Of a stretch of 64,000 bases of DNA, positions 12,811 to 23,227 are shown in pieces. The first letter of the stretch is position 1; every line of letters starts with the position of its first letter. The position numbers and the translations under genes were made by a program. The notes beneath the pieces are model-generated. The model did not search any database, had not been told where the DNA came from, and was given only the letters and a program-made list of their open reading frames with translations. Origin of the DNA: Hygrophila difformis (Eukaryota > Streptophyta > Magnoliopsida > Lamiales > Acanthaceae); NCBI GenBank assembly GCA_030278955.1, contig JAOANR010000001.1, positions 24,495,120-24,559,119 on the forward strand, in the 5' to 3' direction.

Positions 12811-13626
12811 CCTTGCGGGTTTGATTCCCCAAGGGCGATTGTATGTTTTCCTGCGGGTTCGATTCCCCAGGATGTGTGTTGATTCCTACGGGTTCGATTC
12901 CCTAGGATGTATTTGAGTTCTTGCGGGTTCGATTCCCCAAGGGCGATCGTAAGTTTTCCTGCGGGTTCGATTCCCCAGGATGTGTGTTGATTCCTACGGG
13001 TTCGATTCCCTAGGATGTATTTGAGTTCTTGCGGGTTCGATTCCCCAGGGGCGATCGTATGTTTTCCTGCGGGTTCGATTCCCCAGGATGTGTGTTGATT
13101 CCTACGGGTTCGATTCCCTAGGATGTATTTGAGTTCTTGCGGGTTCGATTCCCCAAGGGCGATTGTATGTTTTCCTGCGGGTTCGATTCCCCAGGATGTG
13201 TGTTGATTCCTACGGGTTCGATTCCCTAGGATGTATTTGAGCTCTTGCGGGTTCGATTCCCAAAGGGCGATTGTATGTTTTCCTGCGGGTTCGATTCCCC
13301 AGGATGTGTGTTGATTCCTACGGGTTCGATTCCCTAGGATGTATTTGAGTTCTTGCGGGTTCGATTCCCCAAGGGCGATTGTATGTTTTCCTGCGGGTTC
13401 GATTCCCCAAGGGCGATTGTATATTTTCCTGCGGGTTCGATTCCCCAGGATGTGTGTTGATTCCTATGGGTTCAATTCCCTATGATGTATTTGAGTTCTT
13501 GCGGGTTCGATTCCCCAAGGGCGATCGTTTGTTTTCCTAGGGGTTCGATTCCCCAAGACGTGTGTTGGTTCCTACGGGTTCGATTCCCTATGATGTATTT
13601 GAATTCTTGCGGGTTCATTTCCCTGA
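12811..13626. repeat. 108-bp higher-order tandem array of tRNA T-arm-like hairpins
   Basis: Consecutive units start (at TTGCGGG) at 12813, 12921, 13029, 13137, 13245, 13353, 13499 and 13607. The spacing is exactly 108 bp except for one 146-bp unit that carries an extra monomer. Each 108-bp unit holds three monomers of about 36 bp with the shared core GCGGGTTCGATTCCC. In the commonest forms the flanks are CTTG...CAAG, CCTG...CAGG and CCTA...TAGG, so each can fold as a stem with one bulged C and a TTCGATT loop. I count about 23 monomers; the last ones are degenerate. The core also contains GGTTCGATTCC, a match to the Pol III B box. Confidence 0.9.
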
Positions 13627-15418
13627 GAACAAATTATACTAGATCATATCGAACAAAAGTGAAAGAGTGAAATCTTTAAAGTACCAAATCCTGAAGCCAT
13701 GAGAAAATTAAGAGACTTGAATATTTTCCTTTGTTTAAATTATGCCTTGCAAATCATTTTACCATGTAAGTTGAATTATGATCACGTGGAAATCATTGTT
13801 TAAAAATTATGTCATTTATTTATTAGTGGATGATTAATTTAAATTGTGTATTACCTACAAACATTTTTTATTAAATTTAATTAAAGGCTTTGAAACCCCT
13901 AAATTATGCTAAGTGTTAGCTTACTCAGCGCGTTTTTGCTGACCCAAACCGTTTATCCCCTTTTTCTTACAGAGTATGAAGATTATGCATTGTCATATGC
14001 ATACATGGGAACATTTGGGGAAATCTCTATTTTAAATCCCTACATTTAATTACGACTTGCATGAACGGGACTGTTTAACCCGTGTTTTGGCCATGTCGGC
14101 CCTTATACTTTATTTCTGCTGCACAATTTATATTTCCGCTGCAACTTTGATGTATTATTTTTAAATTATTTATGAATGGGCTGTTTGAATGTTTTAAATT
14201 CTGAAAAACCATAGCCTTGCATCTCTTTAGCGAGCTCGGAGAAACCGTGTCTTGCTAGGGAGGTGTGGCGGTGGCATCCCAGCCTGGGTTACCAAAACCG
14301 GGGTGTTACACATACTCTGCTTCCGCCCCCACCTCCTTATCATGATCAACAGCCATTCCCTCACCCTCCTTGCCCTTACCCTTGTCATGCGCCACCCTGG
14401 CCTCGTCCACCCCCTGATCAACCTCCACATCTACATGTGGACTCTCCTTGGCTTCAACAGGATTCCGCGGACAATCACGCTTGAAGTGCCCATAGTAACC
14501 ACATGATGAGCAAATCAAGTGTAGTCCCTCATAAGCTACACGAACACACGTGTCATTCGCCAAGAATTTACCCCGCACAGGCTGATTCAAGTCCAGCTCC
14601 ACACAAACCCTAGCAAACTCACCTCTATTCGTAGTGAGCGTAGCCTTATCAAACTTAATCACACGACCTATACCCGAGGCCAAAGCAGTCAGGATGTCCT
14701 TCCGAAAGTGTGGCATAGACAAACCATACATCCTAGCCCAAACAAATGTCTTGTTCACCTATGTCTTTGCAGGATCAAAGTCCCTTGACCAAGTCATAAC
14801 CGCCACATAGTGATCAAAGATCATCCATGGGCCTCCCGTCATAACCTTATCCCTGTCGTCCTCCTGATCAAACCGAACCACGTAACAACCATGCCCGACG
14901 CCAATGAATACAAACCCGCCATCCAAATTCCACATCCTTCCCAATCGCTCCTTAAGTGTCAAGTATCCCACAGTCATTCCCATGACCTTAATAACCAATG
15001 CTCCTTCCCATGGGCGACAAGCATCCCGAAACACCCTCTCATCAATGGTAAATTTCAACAATCCGGTCTTACCCTCATCGATCGAAGTGGTGATCAAATT
15101 TTCTGCTAGCAAGTCGCGGGTCTCTTCCTCCTCGTCAACTTCCTCTCCCACCTCCTTCCCTTGCAACACATCCCTGTAAGACGAAACGCCTCTTGGAGCC
15201 CCCCCGACAGACGCTCCCTGCGTACCATCACCATGTCCGCGCGCGTCGCATCTTCCATAGGGCAGCCCCCTCCATCGGCATTCCCCCATGCAGCCTTGTC
15301 CGGTGCCGTGGCTGAGTCCTCCTCGTCCGATCACCCCTAGGAGCAGAAACCCTAGCGCCGCTCGTCATGGGCCGAAAAATCAAAATTTGTTGAATTTAAT
15401 TAATCTCAAATCTAACTT

Positions 15419-17388
15419 GATTTTATGATATAGTATTTGTTTTATATATATAATTAGTTTTCTTCAAATTATTATAGAAATAATAAATTGATAATATTAA
15501 AAATATTATGTTCATGTTTTACTTTCAATAAATTTAAAATTAATTATTTTTATAAAGTTAAAAATAATTATATATATATAAAATAATATTATAAAGTATA
15601 TAAGTATATTGTCATTTGGTATTCAATCCCCGTGAACATATCGTATAAATAAGTCTTTCATAACAACAAGTTGTTATGGCTCCAATGAAACTTATTACTT
15701 CAATCGTTTCAATTAACATTTATTGTTACTGTTGGGTAGGGGAATTAAACTGAATTTTATTTATTAGTATATGGTGATGTCCATATAATTTTAAGATAGA
15801 GATAATTACTTATACTTTTACAAACAAAACATGCATGATAGGACATTCTTTTCCAACTAACAATGAGCGGACAGGACACTACAAAAAATGGTACCGTTTA
15901 AAATACTTTGTTGTATACTCATCACTCATTACATTATTCATAATCAAAGAAAGAAAAGAACAATATCCGTGCTTTTTTTCTTCACTAAAACAAACTTGCT
16001 CCTTGATTTGTATTTCTTTTTCAGCACTTTGAGTAACTTCAGAATTCTTACTTTTGTATAGTGACTTCTTTTGTCACCGTACACTAATCATAAAAATAAC
16101 TAGTATGGTAACCAACATGAGATAAAATTCAAGCCCTTTGTTTCTTCTTAGCAAACTCTATACTCCTTAAAGTCCTCAAGTCAAGGCCCTATGAATGAAC
16201 CAAACCGAGGTAAGTAGAAGTTTTGCAAAACATCCAAAGGAAGAACATGCCAAAGGAAATGATGAAGATGATTTGCGAGCACTTAGAAACATACATAAAG
16301 AAAATCATATGAGGACCTTGCATATTTTGATCTCTTTTCAAATTTCGATGTATCTTCATACATGCTACAGGAACCCATCTATTCTCTCTATATTTCAATC
16401 TACCATACACTTTAAGGGACATCGCATAAACATAATAAAATAAAATAACTCGTGTAGTATATACCTCGATGAGAAATACACCCCGTGTTTCATTTCTTCA
16501 TGAACTCTATATAGAGCTGGACTTTTTGAAACAAAAGATCCAGAGGGACAGTAGCTTTGCACAATAAATTTAAACATGAGAAACAAGAAAGGCATAGAGT
16601 ATCAGATACTTTCATAAGAGAGAGATAATTTAAGAAATTCAGGGAAAAATATACACAAACTAATATGCATGTATATGTCCAAATTTGCACCACCAATTTG
16701 TATAACTATGCTCATAGGACTAATAAATATGCAAGGAAAATATACAACATAGAGACATTCACATATGGGATTGTCTTTTGGGCCTCAAAAAACACACACA
16801 CATAAATCATTAGGAATTACTACCACATTAGTCCAGGCTAAGCCACATAAATCAACTATGAAAGGAACAAATGTCAATATGGGTGGGGAAACCATTACAA
16901 TACAATGAACATAGACATTTCCAAGTTCCACCCACACTCTTGCACATGGAAGCCCATTTTTTTTTAGAGCCGATAATTTTCAGTATACGAGGAAAGTTAT
17001 GAGATCATTTAGGTTTATCAAAGTACTTTACGAGATCAAAACAAGAAATAAGATGCACAAAGAATCAAAAGAATGAAACAAGGAAAGTTACAGGATCATC
17101 TGGGTTTATCAAAAACTTTATCAACCAAATTTGCTAATTTTATAAACCATAAACCCTGATACTTACATAACTATTTGGCTATTTATTCCACGGTAAGATA
17201 TTTTTATGACTTTATACTATTAGGTTGTGGAGGGAAAAATTATTTATATTTATAGAAAGAAGATATTTGTAATGAGACATCAAGGCGAAGATCAACAATC
17301 CTTATTAAAGAGGGGAACAAATTTATTACGTATATAATTTAAACGATGCTACCAAAAATAATTATGTGATGCTCTCAAAAATATTTTC
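15419..17388. other. AT-rich intergenic region without recognised gene
   Basis: Short open frames here (for example around 15.8-16.7 kb) have no recognisable motifs. No MITE ends were found. It separates the LINE from the ATTCAGCGA array. Confidence 0.6.
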
Positions 17389-17886
17389 AGCGGCCCAACA
17401 TTGAAGAATTCAGCGACACCACTTTGAAGAATTCAGCGACACTATCTCGTAGAATTCAGCGATGCTACCAAATATCATTCAGCGATATTACCAAAAATAA
17501 TTCAGTGATGCTACAAACATACCTAAAGGAGTTCATCGACTACTCTCAGACGAATTTAGCGATAATAACAAGAAGAATTCAATGATGCTACCATATACAA
17601 TTCAGCGATATTACGAAAAATAATTCAGTGATGCTACAAAAATATTTCAGTGACCTTAACTAAAGGAATTCAGCGATACAACTAGGAAGAATTCAGTGAT
17701 GTTGGCATATACATTTCAGCGATGTCACCAAAAATAATTCAGCGACGTTTTCATGAATGCTAAATTTTTCAAGAATAATTCAGCGATGCCACCAGGAACA
17801 ATTCAGCGACAATACCAAGAAAAATTCAGCATTCTTTTCATGAACAATTCAGCGACATACTCATCAACAATTCAGCGACTCAACAT
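17389..17886. repeat. Degenerate minisatellite with ATTCAGCGA core
   Basis: About 21 variants of AATTCAGCGAYRCTACCAAA occur every 20-30 bp for about 500 bp. The core AATTCAGCGA is conserved in most units while the spacer varies in length and sequence (ACCAAAAATA, ACCAAGAAA, and so on). No open frame runs through it. Confidence 0.85.
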
Positions 17887-18289
17887 ATGAAAACAAATAC
17901 GTATATTATATAGATTCATAAATAAGCAAATTGGAGTATAAGGTAAGATCGATTTAACATATTGAAATGCGCTGAAAAAACAAAAGTAGAGTTGAAGAGC
18001 ATTTCTTTATTAATAAAACTAAATATAGCAAAATTTACTATAGTGATTCAATACCGCAGCACATAATGTCAAAATCAACCGAACTTATAATTTATACTTC
18101 ATCCGTTCCTTAATATTTGCCACGGACCCACATTTCACGCAATCCAATACACATTTTTAATCCTTAACAACTGAAATTCTACACAAGTAAAAATTATAAA
18201 AATTTGATATTCCGAATCTATGCGGTTAGACAAATCCAACAAGATCCCACTTGACTATATTTCATCTTGTATAATCTATATATATTAAA

Positions 18290-19366
18290 GCATTAGTGAA
18301 CAACCCATCCTACATTTAATGTGGTGTCTCCATTTCAAATTTCTAATTTTTACAAATTTTTGCATTTTTTAATTTATCAATTTTAGATTTTCACATTTAT
18401 TTATTTATTTATTATAGATTTTCAATTTTTGAAATATATGAAATTCCTACAATATTCACTTTTAAAAGATTTAAAAGATTTGAAATTTGAAATTTTTCAT
18501 ATATTATTTTATCTATATTATTTTGTATTTTTTAATTTACTAATTTTAGATTTTTGCATTTATTTATTCATTATAAATTTTAGTTTATCATATAAAATCT
18601 ATCATTTACTTATAAATTCCCAATCTATCATCCTATCGTGTCACTATATATTCACTTTTAAAAAGATTTGAAAGATAAAATTTGAAATTTTGTATTTTTT
18701 TTAATTTTATCTATGTTGGATTTTATTTATTTGCATTTTTTATGTATTTTAGATTTTATTATTTTTCATTTTTCATTTTATTTATTTTAAATGTTATTGC
18801 TGCATTTAGTATTTATTTATAGATTTTCAGTTTTTACACTATAGGATTATTATGACGAGGTTTTGCACTCGCAACTAAGAATTATATTGCATTTATATTT
18901 CAATATGGTGAACATATTGTAATGTCGATAATTTTGAGTAAGTTTTGGTCTCAATTTTGGTTATATTTTTTTGTATAGTGAATGATGTAATCAAAATATA
19001 CATTGCACGTCAGATATATTTATTCATGTTAAAGATATATTAATGTGTATATGGAAATCTCATTTTTAGTTTTTAATAGATATTTAATTTTCAATTTATA
19101 TGGAGTTCCTACAATTTTTAGTTTTTTTAAAAAATTGAATTCAAATTTAAATGGAATTTGCAGTGTATATATGGAATTTATATTATTAAAAGATACATTA
19201 ATGAATATATAAAAAAAATTGTATATATTAATTAGTGTTTATATAAGTCATGTTTTCACAGAAATATGTCACTTCTCTTAAAAGTAATATACAATTATAT
19301 AGTTGCGAATAGATACATCAGTAAATAAAAACCATAAAGAAGGAAAATTTAATTTTTTTTAATCTA
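18290..19366. other. AT-rich Helitron left part
   Basis: Very AT-rich sequence with recurring TTTAATTTATTTATTTTAGATTTT-like motifs (kept short here). No coding frame was recognised. The 5' Rep part of the Helitron protein is not detectable. Confidence 0.6.
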
Positions 19367-19633
19367 CGCCCTCTGTGGGTCTGTCCCATTATTTCTGTTT
19401 CAAAACTTTTGGACACGCCGTTCAATACATTTGTTTAACAATTAATATCTTAAAATGTGTATATGTAAAAATTATGTAAAATATATATTCTAAAACTACA
19501 TGATTAGACAAATCTAACAACACCGAATTTGACTATATTTTTTTCGTATATAATTACGATAACATTATGTCAAAGTTGATCAATAAACAGTGTCAAAAAA
19601 TCAAATGGGACACTTTGAGTGCGACGGAGGGAA
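19367..19633. mobile_element. Stowaway-like MITE, inside Helitron
   Basis: TA-flanked, with ends CGCCCTCTGTGGGTCTGTCCC and GTGCGACGGAGGGAA. The internal motifs TTTGGACACGCCGTTCA, CTAACAACACCGAATTTGAC and AATGGGACACTTTGAG match this window's family. Confidence 0.75.
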
Positions 19634-19649
19634 TATTTGTTAAGAAATA

Positions 19650-20314
19650 CTCCATCCGTTTTATAATAAGTGTAACACTGGGAAATGACACAAGATTTAA
19701 GGTAAGTTAATAAAATTTATTTAGTTGAATTAATTAAATAAATAACATAAGTCACATTTAACTTTATTCCTTTTGAGTTTTATTTTAATTAATATAAAAA
19801 AGAGATAATAATCAAAATGGGCCACCTGAAGGAGGAATTTCCGATTTTGAGCCACGAAATTTTCGATTTATGAAAATAGGACAACAGATTATAAACGGCC
19901 CACAAATAAAGGCCAAATGGCCCGTCAATCCCATTTTCATGGGCCGAGTGTGGAACACGTTTTTTGCCAACAACATAAACGCATTTGACAATATAAAACG
20001 AGTCCACGTTTTTTGCCTTGGCCTGCGCGTTTTCCACACTCGGGGCATGAAATGGGATTGACCGGCCATTTGGCCTTTATTTGTGGCCTGTTTATAATCT
20101 GTTGACCTATCTCATAAATGGAAATTTCGTGGCTCAAAATCGGAAATCCTTCCTTCTGGTGGCCCATTTTGATTATTATCTCTATAAAAAATTAATAATT
20201 TAAGTATAATTAGTAAAAAATTATTAACATTCAAAACATTTCAAATATGGTAATGTAATACTTATCTCCAAACACCCAAAAAGAGAAAGTGTAACACTTA
20301 AAAAACGGATGATG
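19650..20314. mobile_element. Stowaway-like MITE (CTCCATCCGTTTT type) carrying a foldback insertion
   Basis: Bounded by CTCCATCCGTTTTATAATAA and the inverse AAAAAACGGATGATG, with TA flanks. AAGTGTAACACT occurs near both ends. The size is inflated by the nested foldback element at 19801-20183. Confidence 0.75.
19801..20183. mobile_element. Foldback element with about 155-bp inverted arms
   Basis: The left arm starts AGAGATAATAATCAAAATGG and the right arm ends with its inverse. Arms run roughly 19801-19956 and 20029-20183 with a spacer of about 70 bp. Flanks share ATAAAAA on both sides, a possible 7-bp target duplication. No coding content. Confidence 0.85.
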
Positions 20315-20689
20315 TAATTCATTAATCTATATTTTTTCAAATTTGCAATTGACGAAAAACAAATATAAATCCAGCTTTGTTAGAAATTGTGATTGTGAAT
20401 GATCAAAGTAAGTTCATATTGAAAGGCTAATTGCTGCAAATTCTATAAGGTTGAAATTTTTCTCTGGAATGCGGTACTGAATGAAGTTTTAACGTCTGAA
20501 ACAAATAAAATATTGATATTAGAAGACATATTATAGTAAGGAAGAAATGAAAGCGGATCATGCTAAGTTGTTATCTTTGTTAATTGATGATGAGAAGAGT
20601 GTTTATAATAAAATAATGTCTATAGTTGATGGTGATGGGTGTTGATTTATTTTTCTTTACGTGGTGGAACTGGCTATACATTGATTCTT

Positions 20690-21068
20690 TGAAGAACCGT
20701 ATGTATCAAAAGGTGCATCTAGGTTCCTAAGGGATTCAATTTTACCCCACTCAACCGACTTTATCAAGAAAGATTACTTTTTTAGGCCAAGAAGTTGATA
20801 GCGAGATCTCAAATCAACTTACTGGTCTTATGGGATACTTTAGTATTCAGGATGCTGCCAAAGATTTCTATTTGTTTATAAATTCTCCCGAACGGGTGGG
20901 TAATATCTGGATTAGCTATTTATGATACTATGCAGTTTGTGCGAACAGAGGTCAATACAATATGCATGGGATTAGCCGCGTCAATGGGATCTTTTCTCCT
21001 GGTTGGAGGAGCAATTACCAAACGTTTAGCATTCCCTCACTCTTGGTGCCAATGGGGTTTTCTTAGTT
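20690..21068 (+). pseudogene. clpP: Nuclear plastid DNA fragment: clpP intron end plus exon 2
   Basis: Encodes recognisable plastid ClpP protease pieces: [29 protein letters not shown]-like, [30 protein letters not shown] and ITKRLAFPH. The sequence before exon 2 (GAACCGTATG...GGTTCCTAAGGGATTC) looks like the domain V/VI end of the plastid group II intron, so this is transferred organelle DNA rather than a spliced copy. It has frameshifts (for example extra bases around 20890) and stops after [10 protein letters not shown]. It is a non-functional NUPT lying inside the Helitron. Confidence 0.85.
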
Positions 21069-21198
21069 GAGAGAAAAAAGAAAACTATGCCTTCGCCATA
21101 TGAATATTGAATATTAAGTAATAATGGCACTTCAAATTTGATATAAAAGATCTTTGTATTGTTCTTTTTTATCGATAACTTATCTAGAAAATATTATG

Positions 21199-22490
21199 TT
21201 TAGCCCTTCATGGTAGATGTAATATTTTGCTGCCTGTAGCATCCAATGGAATAGCACCATTACTCATTCCAAGAGGTAAGACTACACATTCTAGATTTCG
21301 TATTCCACTAGATTGTGACGAGAATTCTATCAGCAAAAAACTTATCTCAGAAAATTATTTAACCTCTCTAGAAAATTACTTAACCTCTATTCACATTAAA
21401 ACAAAGCCCAATATTTGGGATGAAAATTCTTAATTGGTAGAATGATTATGAGCCCCTCTGAATTAACCAAATTCCCCATTCGATTTCAGATGAAAAAATT
21501 CCACTCTCAGTTTGTTTTACTATAACTAAAAAAAAAATAGATGTCAACTTTTAAAGAAGGTGAGACTCTGTCTTCAAAAATCAGTTTATACCCATGTTAG
21601 TGATATGTTGCAATATCTCATGTCACTGTAAAGAGGGGACTCGAAGTATTAATATGTAATTAAAATGGATTGACTTAAGATACTATAAGAAATGTTATTT
21701 ACAATGAAAATTATATATGCCAAAAATTTGCACAATGAATACTTCAAGTACGTGATGGTAATTGGTAAACCTGGTATTAATCTTGAAGATGTACAATTAG
21801 ATGTGACATTTCCAGATGAACTCAACGAGAGATTCTATAAGGCAATTGTTGAAAGTACTTATACAAATATAAACTGCACCATTTCAAATCCAAACATTTT
21901 TACTTATATTAACCCCTACCAATGAAATTGTTGCTATAATCAATAATTACATCATGGAACGTATGCCTGCAAATGTGTATATATATATATCAGTTTTAAT
22001 AATATTTTCTAAAAGGATGAAAGCATAGATAATGCCAATGAATTATTTTCACTGGAATATCTAAACACGATCAATTGTTCTGGATTACTGAATCAAGAAA
22101 TATGGTTGAATGAGGTTGCATAGTCATGCTTCTTAAGAATATATCCATCAAATAAATTATGTAATGGAAGTAGGTTGATAGTAACCAAGATGCGGAACTA
22201 GATAGTTGAGGTTAAACTAATTTTCGGGAAACCATGAAAGTAGAAAATTCTTGATTGATAGAATGATTATGAGCCTATTTGATTTAACAAAATTTTTTAT
22301 TTGATTTTAGATGATAAAATTCTCACTCACAGTTTGTTTTGATATGATTATAAACAAAAGTCAATGTCAATCTTTAAAGAATGTCGGATTTTATCTTCCA
22401 AAGCCAGTTTTTAGCCATGAACAGTTATCTTGTAATATTTTGTGTCACTAGCAAGATGTGACTAAAAGTATTAATATGCAATTAAGAATG
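21199..22490 (+). pseudogene. Helitron helicase (PIF1-like) remnants, rearranged
   Basis: Recognisable pieces, in order along the DNA: VASNGIAPLLIPRGKTTHSR plus FRIPLDCDENS (21240-21330); a C-terminal piece FPIRFQMKK / PLSVCFTITK and YVAISHV...KRGLEVLI (21465-21655); a middle piece VTFPDELNE, then TPTNEIVAIINNYIMERMPA (21910-21975), NELFSLEYLNTINCSGL and LCNGSRLIVTKM (to about 22210); and the C-terminal piece again, KFSLTVCFDMIINKSQCQSL and NVGFYLPKPVFSHEQL (22315-22430). Many stops and frameshifts. The order shows partial internal duplication: about 21440-21830 resembles about 22250-22640. Confidence 0.8.
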
Positions 22491-23227
22491 ATTAATTCAA
22501 GATACCACAAGAATTGTTGTTTACAATGAAATTTATATATGACATAAAAAATTGCAAAATGGATAGTTGATGTAGGTGATGGTAAGCTGGTATTGATTTT
22601 GGAGATGTACAATAGATGTGACATTTTCGGATGATATTTTTATAAACTCTACGCTCTACGGGTGATCTTATAGCGACAATTTTTTAAAGTATATATACAA
22701 ATATAAACTGCACCACTTTAAATTCAGACATTTTAAAAGATAGTGTTATACTAGCCCCTATCAATGAGATTTTCACCAATGAAATTTTCAGCAAATTGTC
22801 AGGAAAATTTTCATATTATGCTTCATACTTATTTTTAAATTTTATTTTATATTAATTTAAATTTCAAATTAAATAAAAATATTATTTTAATAGTTATTTT
22901 TATTTAAATTTTAGGTTTGTACCGGACAAGCCACGAAAGCTAAAGAATACTGTATAATATGATTTATTTGTTAATTTTAAAAATAATTAAATTATATTAT
23001 CGTTTACATAATCTTTTGAATATATAAAAAATCATTGCACATTTTTCATTACTTAAAATATAATTTATTATTACTTTATATAATATAAGTATATACTATA
23101 TTCGTATGAAATATAAAGTTATGCCTGTCGAGTCTCGACGGGTTATTTACTAGTTGTGTTAAAAAGTCGAATCAAAGTTACTCAATGACAACAAAACTCC
23201 TAACGTGTCAATTATTAAGGAATGGAG

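Larger units (their letters stand above)
11251..14310. mobile_element. Solo-LTR-like insertion, 3,060 bp, 5-bp target duplication
   Basis: Starts TGTAATACTCG and ends CCGGGGTGTTACA (TG...CA, with imperfect inverted ends). It is flanked by exact direct repeats CATAC at 11246-11250 and 14311-14315. Removing it and one duplication restores the LINE ORF1 reading frame, which confirms both borders. No coding capacity and no second LTR copy are visible, so it looks like a solo LTR or a non-autonomous LTR element. TGTAACACCC-type ends are common in plant Ty3/gypsy LTRs, so that superfamily is likely but not proven. It contains CTACTGTAGCA repeats near the left end and a large hairpin array. Confidence 0.85.
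10890..15334 (-). pseudogene. LINE ORF1: DUF4283 / CCHC nucleic-acid-binding protein (broken, split by LTR)
   Basis: The N-terminal part begins at ATG 15334. It contains a DUF4283 domain (ALVIKVMGMTVGYLTLKERL, MTGGPWMIFDHYVAVMTW), then an in-frame TAG at 14761-14759, then the same frame with TFVWARMYGLSMPHF and a CCHC knuckle (C-x2-C-x4-H-x4-C, CSSCGYYGHFKRDC). At 14311 the frame is cut by the 3.06-kb LTR insertion. It resumes in the same frame at 11245 with GEWMTVVRRR, a motif typical of plant LINE ORF1 C-termini, and stops at 10890. The length would be about 460 codons. ORF1 proteins bind element RNA. About 130 bp separate it from the ORF2 start. Confidence 0.85.
6582..15407 (-). mobile_element. 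Degenerate L1-type LINE retrotransposon with RNase H, interrupted by an LTR insertion
   Basis: In minus orientation the element carries ORF1 (DUF4283 plus CCHC), ORF2 (endonuclease, reverse transcriptase, zf-RVT, RNase H) and a 3' poly-A tail seen as poly-T at 6578-6590. Flanking direct repeats are AAATCTAATTTAATTTT at about 6565 and AAATCTAACTTGATTTT at about 15408, two transitions apart, consistent with a target-site duplication of about 17 bp. Without the nested LTR and its duplication the element is about 5.76 kb, a normal plant L1 length. It is disabled by in-frame stops and frameshifts, so it is an old insertion. Confidence 0.85.
18275..23153 (+). mobile_element. Helitron with decayed helicase
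   Basis: The 5' end is TCTATATATATTAAAGC after host A (18274). The 3' end is CTAG at 23150-23153 before host T. A hairpin, CCTGTCGAG/CTCGACGGG (23124-23142, one GT pair), lies 7 bases before CTAG. These are canonical Helitron ends, with insertion into AT and no target duplication. The 4,879-bp body holds Helitron helicase remnants, two further MITEs, a foldback element and a plastid clpP fragment. No intact Rep or helicase remains, so it is non-autonomous now. Confidence 0.88.
18097..23227. mobile_element. Stowaway-like MITE split by a Helitron
   Basis: The left part 18097-18274 starts CTTCATCCGTTCC after TA. The right part 23154-23227 ends AAGGAATGGAG before TA. Together they make 252 bp, the usual length of this family. 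The join falls in the conserved region that reads like TATAATCACAACAAAATT in the copy at 63.5 kb. So the Helitron inserted between A and T inside an existing MITE. Confidence 0.85.

Noticed and set aside
12811..13626. A cluster of tRNA genes, suggested by repeated GGTTCGATTCC B boxes
   Set aside because: No A box, acceptor stem or anticodon arm is spaced correctly; only the T-arm-like part repeats, with a 36-bp period too short for tRNAs.
12811..13626. CRISPR-like repeat-spacer array
   Set aside because: The intervening sequences are themselves repeated every 108 bp and are not unique spacers; this is a plant nuclear LTR.
13482..13670. Cys/Arg-containing small open frame
   Set aside because: It is a translation of the 108-bp hairpin array.
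20690..21068. Retroposed (spliced) plastid clpP transcript
   Set aside because: The upstream part matches the end of the group II intron, so intron sequence is retained and the fragment is DNA-derived.
21692..21925. Stand-alone 77-codon gene
   Set aside because: It continues, after a frameshift, into TPTNEIVAIINNYIMERMPA of the Helitron helicase, so it is part of that pseudogene.
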